From Streptomyces sp. Ru72 (GTDB lineage Bacteria; Actinomycetota; Actinomycetes; Streptomycetales; Streptomycetaceae), in assembly GCF_002920635.1 (NCBI RefSeq), contig NZ_PQSR01000041.1:1-58979 (forward strand): DNA of 58,979 nucleotides. The letters are read 5' to 3'. The position numbers were made by a program, and so were the translations under genes. Below the pieces are notes generated by a model that saw only the letters and a program-made list of their open reading frames with translations, did no database searches and had not been told where the DNA came from. Numbering within the stretch: the stretch's first letter is position 1; each line of letters begins with the position of its first letter. Positions 44,879 to 52,590 of the stretch are shown piece by piece.

Positions 44879-45649
44879 GACCCACTCGATGCCGAGAACG
44901 CGGCCCGGGCGGTGCTGAGCGGGCGGGCGCGCGCCCAGGCCAAGACGGGCGACGGGCCGGTGCAGATCGCCCGGATGTACAAGCTGGCCAAGGACTCGGC
45001 GGTCAAGGCCCGCACCCAGGCGATCAACCAGCTCAAGGCCGTCCTCATCTGTGCCGATCCGCAGCTGAGGGAGGAACTGGCCGGGCTGGGCAATGCAGAG
45101 CTTTTCCGCACGTGCGCAGGGCTCGTCGACGACAGCCTGAACCATGAGGCCGGCGAGGGATCGGTGCTCCACGCCACCCACGTGACCCTGGGACTCCTGG
45201 CCCGGCGCATCGGGCAGCTCAGCGAAGAGGTCCAGGAGCTGGAAGGCCGCCTGACCCGGCTGGTGGAGCGCCACGCTCCGCAGCTGCTCGAGGTGGTGGG
45301 CATCGGTCCGGACACGGCCGTCGCTTTGCTGAGCACGGTGGGGGACAACCCGGAACGCCTGGGCAGTGAGGTGTCGTTCGCGGCGCTGTGCGGGGTCAGC
45401 CCCGTCGAGCGTTCCTCGGGCAGTCGCCAGTACAGGCGCCTCAACCGTGGCGGCGACCGGCAAGCGAACGCGGCCCTGCACCGGATCGTGCAGACCCGCC
45501 TGCGCGTCGACCCGCGCACCCGGGACTACCACGAACGCCGCAGCAAGGAGGGCAAGACGCGGCGCGAGATAGTCCGAAGTCTCAAGCGCTATGCGGCCCG
45601 GGAGGGTTTCCACCTGGTTAGACCTGTGCACTCGCAACCCTCGTTATAG
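44879..45649 (+). pseudogene. IS110-family transposase C-terminal remnant (type B)
   Basis: About 256 residues beginning DPLDAENAARAVLSGRARAQ, the end of the DEDD domain, and continuing through AVKARTQAINQLKAVLICAD, VVGIGPDTAVALLSTVGDNP, FAALCGVSPVERSSGSRQYR (with the catalytic Ser region) and LNRGGDRQANAALHRIVQTR to a TAG. The N-terminal ~130 residues are missing. It is a different IS110 lineage from 30322-30870, so the two are not halves of one gene. Confidence 0.88.
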
Positions 45650-45662
45650 GGGCAGTCGTGAG

Positions 45663-45781
45663 ACGTGAGAGGGTCTGAGGCGTGAGTGAGACACCGTCGA
45701 ACACCCTGCAATACCGCTTTGACGGGCCGGAAGAGGCTCCCGTCCTGATCCTGGGTCCCTCACTGGGTACCACATGGCACA
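45663..45781 (+). repeat. right copy of the 119-bp direct repeat (native pcaDC 5' end)
   Basis: Identical to 30871-30989 except at two positions. It includes the start of the intact pcaDC gene, so this copy is the original and the left copy the duplicate or reconstituted half. Confidence 0.95.
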
Positions 45782-46980
45782 TGTGGGACCGGCAGGTTCC
45801 GGAGCTCGCCGAGCAGTGGCGCGTCTTCCGCTTCGACCTGCCCGGTCACGGCGGCGCACCCGCCCATCCGGCGGGTTCCGTCGCCCACCTCACCGCCCGC
45901 CTGCTCGCCACCCTCGACGCGCTCGGTGTGCAGCGCTTCGGCTACGCGGGCTGCGCGCTCGGCGGCGCCGTGGGCATCGAACTCGCCCTGCGCCACCCCG
46001 AGCGCCTCGCCTCGCTCGCGCTGATCGCCGCCTCGCCCCGCTTCGGCACCGCGGACGAGTTCCGCCAGCGCGGTGTGATCGTCCGGACGAACGGACTGGA
46101 CCCGATCGCCCGCACGTCCCCGGAGCGCTGGTTCACCGGAGGGTTCGCCGCCGCGCAGCCCGCGATCACCGAGTGGGCCGTGCAGATGGTCCGCACCACC
46201 GACCCCGGCTGCTACATCGCGGCCTGCGAGGCGCTCGCCGCATTCGACGTACGGGCCGACCTGGGCCGTATCGGCGTGCCCACCCTGGTCCTCGTCGGCT
46301 CGGAGGACCAGGTCACCGGACCCGCCGAGGCACGCACCCTGGTCGCCGGGATCCCGGACGCCCGGCTCGCGGTCGTCCCCGGCGCCTCCCACCTGGTGCC
46401 CGTGGAACAGCCCGCGGCGGTCACCGACCTGCTCGTCCACCACTTCGCGACCGCGTGGCAGCCCGCCTTCGACGCGACCACCGGTCAGATGGCGGCGATC
46501 GCGGCGCCCCCGGCGAAGCCGGTGCCGGTCGCGCCGCCGCCGGTGGCCCCCGTTGCCGAGATCGCCCCGGCCGCGGCCCCGCCCCAGCCCTCGACCCCGC
46601 CCGACGCGTACGACACCGGGATCAAGATCCGCCGCGAGGTGCTCGGCGACGCGCACGTCGACCGGGCCCTGGCCACCGCGGACGACTTCTCCGGCGACTT
46701 CCAGGAGTTCCTCACCCGCTACGCGTGGGGCGAGATCTGGAACCGGCCCGGCCTCGACCGGCGCACCCGCAGCTGTGTCACCCTCACCGCGCTGGTGGCG
46801 GGCGGCCACCTGGACGAGCTCGCCGCGCACACCCGGGCGGCCCTGCGCAACGGCCTCACCCCCGCCGAGATCGGGGAAGTACTGCTCCAGACCGCGGTCT
46901 ACTGCGGTGTACCGGCCGCGAACAGCGCGTTCAAGGTGGCGCAGCAGGTCATCCGGGAGGAGACGACCCCGCAGGAGTGA
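45682..46980 (+). CDS. pcaDC: fused 3-oxoadipate enol-lactonase / 4-carboxymuconolactone decarboxylase
   Basis: A 432-residue two-domain protein of the protocatechuate branch of the beta-ketoadipate pathway (PcaL-type fusion). The N-terminal alpha/beta-hydrolase (1-265) is joined by a Pro/Ala linker (270-305) to the CMD domain (~310-425; TRYAWGEIWNRPGLDRRTRS, GGHLDELAAHTRAALRNGLT, QTAVYCGVPAANSAFK). The hydrolase acid and base are visible (GSEDQVTG, GASHLVPVEQP), but the nucleophile elbow reads GYAGCALGGAVG, with Ala where G-x-S-x-G enzymes have Ser. GTG at 45682 chosen from the shared repeat and RBS GAGAGGG. No other pca genes are in the window. Confidence 0.9.
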   Translation: MSETPSNTLQYRFDGPEEAPVLILGPSLGTTWHMWDRQVPELAEQWRVFRFDLPGHGGAPAHPAGSVAHLTARLLATLDALGVQRFGYAGCALGGAVGIELALRHPERLASLALIAASPRFGTADEFRQRGVIVRTNGLDPIARTSPERWFTGGFAAAQPAITEWAVQMVRTTDPGCYIAACEALAAFDVRADLGRIGVPTLVLVGSEDQVTGPAEARTLVAGIPDARLAVVPGASHLVPVEQPAAVTDLLVHHFATAWQPAFDATTGQMAAIAAPPAKPVPVAPPPVAPVAEIAPAAAPPQPSTPPDAYDTGIKIRREVLGDAHVDRALATADDFSGDFQEFLTRYAWGEIWNRPGLDRRTRSCVTLTALVAGGHLDELAAHTRAALRNGLTPAEIGEVLLQTAVYCGVPAANSAFKVAQQVIREETTPQE

Positions 46981-47050
46981 TCACCAGCCGGGTACCAGGA
47001 ACACCATGCTCCGCGGGCCCACGCGCTCGGGGCGAGGGCAGGATGGACCC

Positions 47051-47686
47051 ATGAAGCTCACGAAGAAGTCGCACGCCTGCATCCGGCTCGAGAAGGACGG
47101 GCGGACGCTCGTCATCGACCCGGGCACGTTCAGCGAGGAGGACGCCGCGGTCGGCGCGGACGCCATCCTGGTCACGCACGAGCACCTCGACCACTTCAAC
47201 GCGGACCGGCTGCGGGCCGGCATGGAGGCCAACCCGGGCGCCGAGATCTGGACCCTGAAGTCGGTCGCCGACCAGATCTCGGCGGCCTTCCCGGGCCGCG
47301 TGCACACCGTCGGCCACGGTGACACCTTCACCGCCGCGGGCTTCGACGTCCAGGTGCACGGCGAGCTGCACGCCGTGATCCACCCGGACATCCCGCGCAT
47401 CACGAACGTGGGGTATCTGATCGACGGCGGCAAGGTCTTCCACCCCGGCGACGCCCTCACCGTCCCCGACCGCCCCGTCGAGACGCTGATGCTCCCGGTG
47501 ATGGCGCCCTGGAACAAGATCGCCGAGGTGATCGAGTACGTCCGTGAGGTCAAGCCGCAGCGCGCGTACGACATCCACGACGCCCTCCTGACCGACCTGG
47601 CCCGCCCGATCTACGACAACCAGATCGGCGCCCTGGGCGGAGCCGAGCACCTGAGGCTGACGCCGGGCGCGTCGGCGGAGGTCTGA
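47051..47686 (+). CDS. metallo-beta-lactamase-fold hydrolase
   Basis: A 211-residue MBL-fold protein, UlaG-like by length. H43-x-H45-x-D47-H48 (THEHLDHF) is the metal-binding motif, with later ligands in GELHAVIHPDI, VFHPGDAL and DIHDALL. ATG at 47051 with AGGA upstream. Substrate unknown; relatives are often annotated as Zn-dependent hydrolases. Not in an operon with pcaDC (70-bp gap) as far as can be told. Confidence 0.88.
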   Translation: MKLTKKSHACIRLEKDGRTLVIDPGTFSEEDAAVGADAILVTHEHLDHFNADRLRAGMEANPGAEIWTLKSVADQISAAFPGRVHTVGHGDTFTAAGFDVQVHGELHAVIHPDIPRITNVGYLIDGGKVFHPGDALTVPDRPVETLMLPVMAPWNKIAEVIEYVREVKPQRAYDIHDALLTDLARPIYDNQIGALGGAEHLRLTPGASAEV

Positions 47687-47754
47687 GGCGGGCGGGAAGC
47701 CTCGGGGGAAAGGGCGGGGTCCGGTTGTCGTACCCGCCGGGTAGGTTGTGAGGC

Positions 47755-48534
47755 ATGCGCATCGCGACCTGGAACGTGAACTCGATCACCGCCCGCCTCC
47801 CGAGGCTCCTGGCCTGGCTGGAGAGCAGTGGCACGGACGTGCTCTGCCTCCAGGAAGCCAAGATCGCCGAGGACCAGTTCCCGTACGAGCAGCTGCGCGA
47901 GCTGGGCTACGAGGCCGCGGTCCACGCGGACGGCCGGTGGAACGGCGTCGCGGTGCTCTCGCGGGTCGGCCTGGAGGACGTGGTCAAGGGCCTGCCCGGC
48001 GACCCGGGCTACGACGGCGTGGAGGAGCCCCGCGCCGTCTCCGCGACCTGCGGCCCGGTCCGCGTCTGGTCGGTGTACGTGCCGAACGGCCGCGAGGTGG
48101 GCCACCCGCACTACGCGTACAAGCTGCAGTGGTTCGAGGCGCTGAAGGCCGCGGTCGCGGGCGACGCCGCGGGCAGCCGCCCGTTCGCGGTGCTGGGCGA
48201 CTACAACGTGGCGCCGACGGACGACGACGTCTACGACATCACGGCCTTCGAGGGCTCGACCCACGTCACCCCGGCCGAGCGTGCCGCCCTGGCCTCCCTG
48301 CGCGAGGCGGGCCTGGAGGACGTGGTCCCCCGCCCGCTGAAGTACGAGCACCCGTTCACGTACTGGGACTACCGCCAGCTCTGCTTTCCCAAGAACCGCG
48401 GTATGCGCATCGACCTGGTGTACGGCAACAAGCCGTTCGCGAAGGCGGTCAAGGACGCCTATGTGGACCGCGAGGAGCGCAAGGGCAAGGGCGCCTCGGA
48501 CCATGCGCCCGTGGTGGTGGACCTGGAGCCGTAG
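47755..48534 (+). CDS. xth: exodeoxyribonuclease III
   Basis: A 259-residue ExoIII/AP endonuclease. Family motifs are intact: MRIATWNVNSITARLPRLL, VLCLQEAKI (metal Glu), VYVPNGR, VLGDYNVAPTDDDVYD, RGMRIDLVYGN and GASDHAPVVVDL (catalytic Asp-His). It cuts at abasic sites and removes 3' blocks in base excision repair. It is a little shorter than E. coli Xth (268) and nearer the ExoA type. ATG at 47755. No sign of transfer. Confidence 0.95.
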   Translation: MRIATWNVNSITARLPRLLAWLESSGTDVLCLQEAKIAEDQFPYEQLRELGYEAAVHADGRWNGVAVLSRVGLEDVVKGLPGDPGYDGVEEPRAVSATCGPVRVWSVYVPNGREVGHPHYAYKLQWFEALKAAVAGDAAGSRPFAVLGDYNVAPTDDDVYDITAFEGSTHVTPAERAALASLREAGLEDVVPRPLKYEHPFTYWDYRQLCFPKNRGMRIDLVYGNKPFAKAVKDAYVDREERKGKGASDHAPVVVDLEP

Positions 48535-48604
48535 CCTCCGGGGCGTGACGGCGGCCTCTGCGCGCCTGTGGTGTCTCGGAGCGCGCCGGTGTCAGGCTGG
48601 GCGT

Positions 48605-49045
48605 ATGAACATCTCCTTCCTGGGCAACTGGCGCAAGAAACGCGGTCCCGCCTTGGGCGTCGCGGTGTTCTCCGACGGTGACGCCGACGCGGACGCCGTC
48701 ACCGCACTCCTGTCCGAATGCGAGTTGCTGCGTTCCCACGCCGAGCAGGCGGGCGTCGAACTCGACGACTCCACCGCCTCGTTGGAGGCGCTCGACCAGC
48801 TCCTGCCGCGCTGGCGCGACGACGAGGAGGTCCTGCCCTGGCTCGGGAACGACGCGGGCCTCTACCTGGGCACGGTCATCGTGCGCACGGTCCCCGGCGC
48901 GGCGTGGGAGATCTGGCCGAACGGCCACCCCGTCGTCCGGCTGGCCTCCGGCCGCGAGATCGACGTGGTCACCGACGGCCACACCTGGGCCTCCACGGGC
49001 GCCCCCGAGCTGTCCCAGGTCTATGCCGAGGTGGCGGAGCTCTAG
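48605..49045 (+). CDS. DUF6278 family protein
   Basis: A 146-residue protein starting MNISFLGNWRKKRGPALGVA. ALLSECELLRSHAEQAGVEL and LLPRWRDDEEVLPWLGNDAG are typical of DUF6278, as is GAAWEIWPNGHPVVRLASGR. Unknown function. It converges with the ScbR-like gene and overlaps it by four bases (49042-49045). Confidence 0.75.
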   Translation: MNISFLGNWRKKRGPALGVAVFSDGDADADAVTALLSECELLRSHAEQAGVELDDSTASLEALDQLLPRWRDDEEVLPWLGNDAGLYLGTVIVRTVPGAAWEIWPNGHPVVRLASGREIDVVTDGHTWASTGAPELSQVYAEVAEL

Positions 49046-49686
49046 CGGCCGGAGACGTCGGCGGCCGTCTGGATGCCCGCCGTGGCCAGCAGCGCCCGTG
49101 GCGCGGGCTCGGCCTGGAGGCCCGGAAGGAGCAGCAGCCACAGGTCGGTCAGGCGGTCCTCGATCAGCAGGCGGTCGTCCAGGGCGTCGGAGAGCGTGTG
49201 CAGCCCGAAGAACGCGGCGACCAGGGTGGGGGCGTCGCGGCCGGGGTCCGCCCAGGGCGCGAGGTCTCCGTCGGCGTGTGCCTGGGTGAGCATCCGCTCG
49301 ACCGTGGCGATCCAGTCCACGAAGGGCGGAGGCATCTCGACGTCGATGGACTTGCGCTCCGCCCACAGCCGGGCGCCCGCGCGGACGAGGACGTCGTCAC
49401 GGAAGGCCCGGGCGACCGCGAAGCTGAGGCCGACGAGCTTCTCCAGGGCCGTTTCCGCCGCGGCCTCATGGCGCGCGATCATCGGCGGCCAGGTCGCGAA
49501 ATGTGCCTTCACCACGGCAAGGGCGAGCTGTTCCTTGTTGGTGTAGTGGAAATAGATGGCGCCGCTGGTGCGGCCGGACCGTTCGCTGATGTCACTGATA
49601 CTGGTGGCCACGTACCCACGTTCGAAGAACAGGTGAGCCGCGGCCAGTAATACGGCTTTGCGGGTTTCTTCCGCCCGATCCTGCAC
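49042..49686 (-). CDS. gamma-butyrolactone receptor-like TetR regulator (ScbR/ArpA family)
   Basis: A 214-residue TetR protein. The HTH is KAVLLAAAHLFFERGYVATS and SGRTSGAIYFHYTNKEQLA, very close to the ScbR/ArpA type (YFHY). A ligand-pocket region follows (PMIARHEAAAETALEKLVGL, GARLWAERKSIDVEMPPPFV). GTG at 49686 has AAGGGG upstream. It is divergent from an AfsA/ScbA-like gene, the classical pairing of receptor and gamma-butyrolactone synthase. A pseudo-receptor is possible; the W of the ligand pocket (WAERK) argues for a true one. Confidence 0.85.
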   Translation of the reverse strand: MQDRAEETRKAVLLAAAHLFFERGYVATSISDISERSGRTSGAIYFHYTNKEQLALAVVKAHFATWPPMIARHEAAAETALEKLVGLSFAVARAFRDDVLVRAGARLWAERKSIDVEMPPPFVDWIATVERMLTQAHADGDLAPWADPGRDAPTLVAAFFGLHTLSDALDDRLLIEDRLTDLWLLLLPGLQAEPAPRALLATAGIQTAADVSGR

Positions 49687-49764
49687 GCGCCGCCCCTTGT
49701 CCGGTCGATGGGTCGCGAGGAGGAATGTAGCCGTCCCGCCGGAAAGCCATGAGGGCGCGCATGC

Positions 49765-49795
49765 GAAAGCAGCAATAGTCTTATTAGCTGTTTTC
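49765..49795. promoter_or_regulatory. inverted repeat before the AfsA-like gene (ARE-like operator)
   Basis: GAAAGCAGCAATA on one side and TTATTAGCTGTTTTC on the other pair with one mismatch and one bulge over about 31 bp, ending just before the ATG at 49796. Size, AT content and position match autoregulatory elements bound by ScbR-type receptors. Confidence 0.6.
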
Positions 49796-50692
49796 ATGGA
49801 TTCCCGCTTCTGTTGTTCGTCCTTGAGCTGGTCCAGGACCGTCGAACGCGAGGCGGTGCACCGGATCTCGGTGGCCGAGGTGCTGCTGACGGACGTCCGC
49901 TCGTGCGGGCCGCTCACCTTCTGCGCCGCCGCCGCGTGGACACGCTCGCACCCCACGTTCCCCCGCGGCCGTGACGACCGGCACAGCCCCTGGATGCTCG
50001 TCGAGACCCTGCGCCAGCTCGGCATCTGCGTTCCGCTGCGCCACTTCGGCGTGCCGGCCACGGCGCACTTCCTGATCGACGACGTCTCCTTCCGGCTCGA
50101 CCCGAGCGCCGAACCCACGGCACCGCACGGCGCCAGCGAGATCACCTGCCGGGTGTCGGTCGGTGACCTCCGCACCGACCGGAGCGGGAAGGGGGTGACC
50201 GCGCTGCGGATGCGGGCCGCATTCCTCGCCGCAGGCCGTACGTTCGCCCACGCGGCGGGCGGGGCACGGATTCTCGGCGCCCGGCGGTACGCGGAGATCC
50301 GCTGCGAGTCCGCTGCGACGGCCCCGGCGCCGAGCGGGCGCCCTCGGCCGCAACCGGCCGTCCTGGGGCTCGAGTCGAGGGCCGACGTCCTCATCTCCCG
50401 CCCGCAGGACGACATCCTGGTGGATCCGGCCGATCCACGTCACCCCTACTACTTCGACCACGGCACCGACCATGTGCCCGGGATGGCGCTGCTGGAGGCG
50501 GCACGACAGGCGATCGCCCTGCGCAGCAAAGGGCGCATGCTCCGGCCGGTTTCCGGCCGCATGACGGCCCTCAAGTTCACCGAACACGCACCGCCCGCGG
50601 TCATTCACTGCTTGCCGTACGGCCGTACCGGCTTCTTCTGTTTTCGGCAGGGTGGTGAGCGTACAGCCGAGGGTGTGCTCCGTTATCGATGA
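49796..50692 (+). CDS. AfsA/ScbA-like gamma-butyrolactone biosynthesis protein
   Basis: A 298-residue protein of the A-factor biosynthesis hotdog family, with two AfsA domains. VHRISVAEVLLTDVRSCGPL opens the first, which contains MLVETLRQLGICVPL; the second has YFDHGTDHVPGMALLEAARQ. The Glu in VETLRQ and the Glu/Arg in LLEAARQ correspond to residues reported as essential in ScbA. It condenses a beta-ketoacyl-ACP with dihydroxyacetone phosphate to begin butanolide synthesis. It is divergent from the receptor gene with an ARE-like site at its start. A HAD phosphatase is downstream. Confidence 0.9.
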   Translation: MDSRFCCSSLSWSRTVEREAVHRISVAEVLLTDVRSCGPLTFCAAAAWTRSHPTFPRGRDDRHSPWMLVETLRQLGICVPLRHFGVPATAHFLIDDVSFRLDPSAEPTAPHGASEITCRVSVGDLRTDRSGKGVTALRMRAAFLAAGRTFAHAAGGARILGARRYAEIRCESAATAPAPSGRPRPQPAVLGLESRADVLISRPQDDILVDPADPRHPYYFDHGTDHVPGMALLEAARQAIALRSKGRMLRPVSGRMTALKFTEHAPPAVIHCLPYGRTGFFCFRQGGERTAEGVLRYR

Positions 50693-50970
50693 GGCGTCAC
50701 CCACACGTGGGTATTGCGGAGGCAAATCTTCACGACTGCTCCGAAAGAGCGTAGCGTTCATTATGTTTCTGGTTCCGGATGCGGTCATGACCACCGCAGA
50801 CCGCGATGTGTGACCCGTGCATGCGTGAACCAGTCGTCTCGGCCTGCGATGTCACGCTTTCCCGACGCTTTCCCGAAGTGAAGAAAGCGCAGCAGGCGCA
50901 CACCGGCATCCCCACCGGCGGATCGTGCCGCCTTCCGGCCGTTCCGTCCTGCGCCAAGAACGGCACACAC

Positions 50971-51798
50971 ATGACGACCCATCGTATTCTCGACTGGACT
51001 CCAGCGGCCGTCGTATTCGATTGCGACGGCACTCTGGTGGACTCCGAACGGCACTGGCGGCAAGCGCGCGACACGGTCCTGCGCGGCCACGGCGTCGTAC
51101 CCGACGCGGAGTTCACCCACCGCAGCACAGGGCTGCACTACACCGAGTGCGGAGCCCTCATGGCCCGGCTCGCCGGCAGACCCGACAGAGCCGAGGAGAT
51201 GACCCGGCAACTCCTGGCGGCCTTCCGCGCTCTCGTCGCCCGGGATCCCGAGCCGATGCCCGGGGCGCGGGCCCTGGTGACGGCCCTGAGCCGGACGGTA
51301 CCGTTGGCCGTGGCCAGCAACTGCCCCGCAGACGTGGTGGAGTTCTCCCTGGATTCGGTGGGACTGCGCCACCACTTCCGGCACATCGTCGTGCCGGGCG
51401 CCGGCCTACGCCCCAAACCGCACCCCGACACCTACGCCGAGGCCACGCGGCGCCTGGGTGTGGAGTGCGGCAGAGCCCTGGCCGTCGAGGACTCGGTCAG
51501 CGGGCTGAAGGCCGCCGGCGCGGCGGGCCTGCGGACCGTCGGGGTGGGGCGGAGACCCGGCGGGGAGGCCGTGGCCCTGGCCGACCTGTGGGTGGACACA
51601 CTGGAGGACCCGGGGCTGCTGGCCTGGGCGCGCGGCGGGCCGAGCGCGCGGAGTGACGAGCCCGGCATCGCGCTGCGGGACGAGCCCGGCACCGCACGCC
51701 CCGCCCGGCCCCGGCCGACGGTGCCCCGGCAGGGTGGAGCGCCCCGGTCCGGAGCCGGAGCCGCGCCCCGGCAGCAGCCGTGGGACGGATCCGGCTGA
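50971..51798 (+). CDS. HAD-superfamily hydrolase (beta-phosphoglucomutase-like)
   Basis: A 275-residue protein. HAD motifs: I, VVFDCDGTLVDSERHW; II, LAVASNCPADVVEF; III, RPKPHPDTYAEA; IV, LAVEDSVSGLKAAGAAG; all catalytic residues are present. The last 45 residues are low-complexity (DEPGIALRDEPGTARPARPR). ATG at 50971; the upstream ribosome-binding site is weak. Next to an AfsA-like gene it could supply the phosphatase step of gamma-butyrolactone synthesis; this is inference from position. The 278-bp gap before it contains ACCCAC-AC-GTGGGT (50700-50713), a small hairpin. Confidence 0.82.
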   Translation: MTTHRILDWTPAAVVFDCDGTLVDSERHWRQARDTVLRGHGVVPDAEFTHRSTGLHYTECGALMARLAGRPDRAEEMTRQLLAAFRALVARDPEPMPGARALVTALSRTVPLAVASNCPADVVEFSLDSVGLRHHFRHIVVPGAGLRPKPHPDTYAEATRRLGVECGRALAVEDSVSGLKAAGAAGLRTVGVGRRPGGEAVALADLWVDTLEDPGLLAWARGGPSARSDEPGIALRDEPGTARPARPRPTVPRQGGAPRSGAGAAPRQQPWDGSG

Positions 51799-51933
51799 CC
51801 TCCGGTCGCGACGCCGGCCCCGGGCGCGGACACGGACGGGCCCCGCCGCCGCGAGCCGGGTGAACCCGGCTGCGCGCAGGGCGGGGCCTGCCGGATGCCG
51901 CCGGTCGCGGCGGCGCCCATCGACCGACCGGCA

Positions 51934-52089
51934 CTACCAGTAGTGCCGTCGCCCGAACACCGCGTGTCCGAGAGAGCCGAGGAGCCACAGTACGGCTCCG
52001 ACGACGACGAGGATGATCCCGATCGTCCAGAGAATGGCGATGTTCGCGACGAACCCGATGATGAGGAGAATGATCCCCAGGATGACCAT
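51934..52089 (-). CDS. DUF6131 family small membrane protein
   Basis: A 51-residue protein too short for many gene finders. It reads MVILGIILLIIGFVANIAIL, then a second helix (GIILVVVGAVLWLLGSLG) and a short tail HAVFGRRHYW. GGGAGG at 5 bp precedes the ATG at 52089. Two hydrophobic helices and the ending RRHYW are typical of DUF6131, abundant in Streptomyces, function unknown. Confidence 0.88.
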   Translation of the reverse strand: MVILGIILLIIGFVANIAILWTIGIILVVVGAVLWLLGSLGHAVFGRRHYW

Positions 52090-52590
52090 GACGCCTCCCG
52101 ACGAGGGCTGCCGCCGGGCCGTGATCCCTTGAGCTGTGCCCGATAAATCCTATTTTCGGAGTTCCCGTCGCGCTGTGCCCCAAACCACACCCCGAGAGGC
52201 GGTGCGGTGCCACCGCTCAGGGGCCGGAGCCGAGCCGGATGGAGCGCCGACCGGGCGGGGCGCCCGGTGGTGGATCTCGGGCCCGGCCCCGGTCGGCGGG
52301 CGCGGCAGACGGCGCCCGGCCGCACCGCTGCGCCCCGGTGGAGCGAAGTGGTCCACGGTGACCCCGGGCACGAAGGGGCGGCGGCAGCCGGACGTGGAGA
52401 TCAGCCGTGGGCGAGTGCGACTCGGCGGTGCGTGGCCGCCCGCCCGGCGCATCCCGCCGGGTCTCGACTACGATGTGCCGTTCATCCCCGTGGTGTTGAC
52501 GGCCGTGGGGATCCCCCCGCGGTCCGTCGACCGCGAGGGGAAGGGGAGCAGCAGCTCAGAGGGCCGGGCCCGGAAGGCGACAGCCGAAGA
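52090..52590. other. 500-bp gap, no gene recognised
   Basis: Frames on both strands lack start signals and known motifs. It lies between DUF6131's upstream side and the 3' end of the CocE-type hydrolase. Confidence 0.55.

Noticed and set aside
30322..45649. The two IS110 pieces as one transposase split by the island
   Set aside because: Both contain the DPIDA-like region and belong to different subtypes, so they overlap instead of complementing each other.
43832..45649. A single 605-residue plus-strand gene
   Set aside because: Only the part from 44879 matches a family (IS110); the first part is antisense to the hemerythrin gene.
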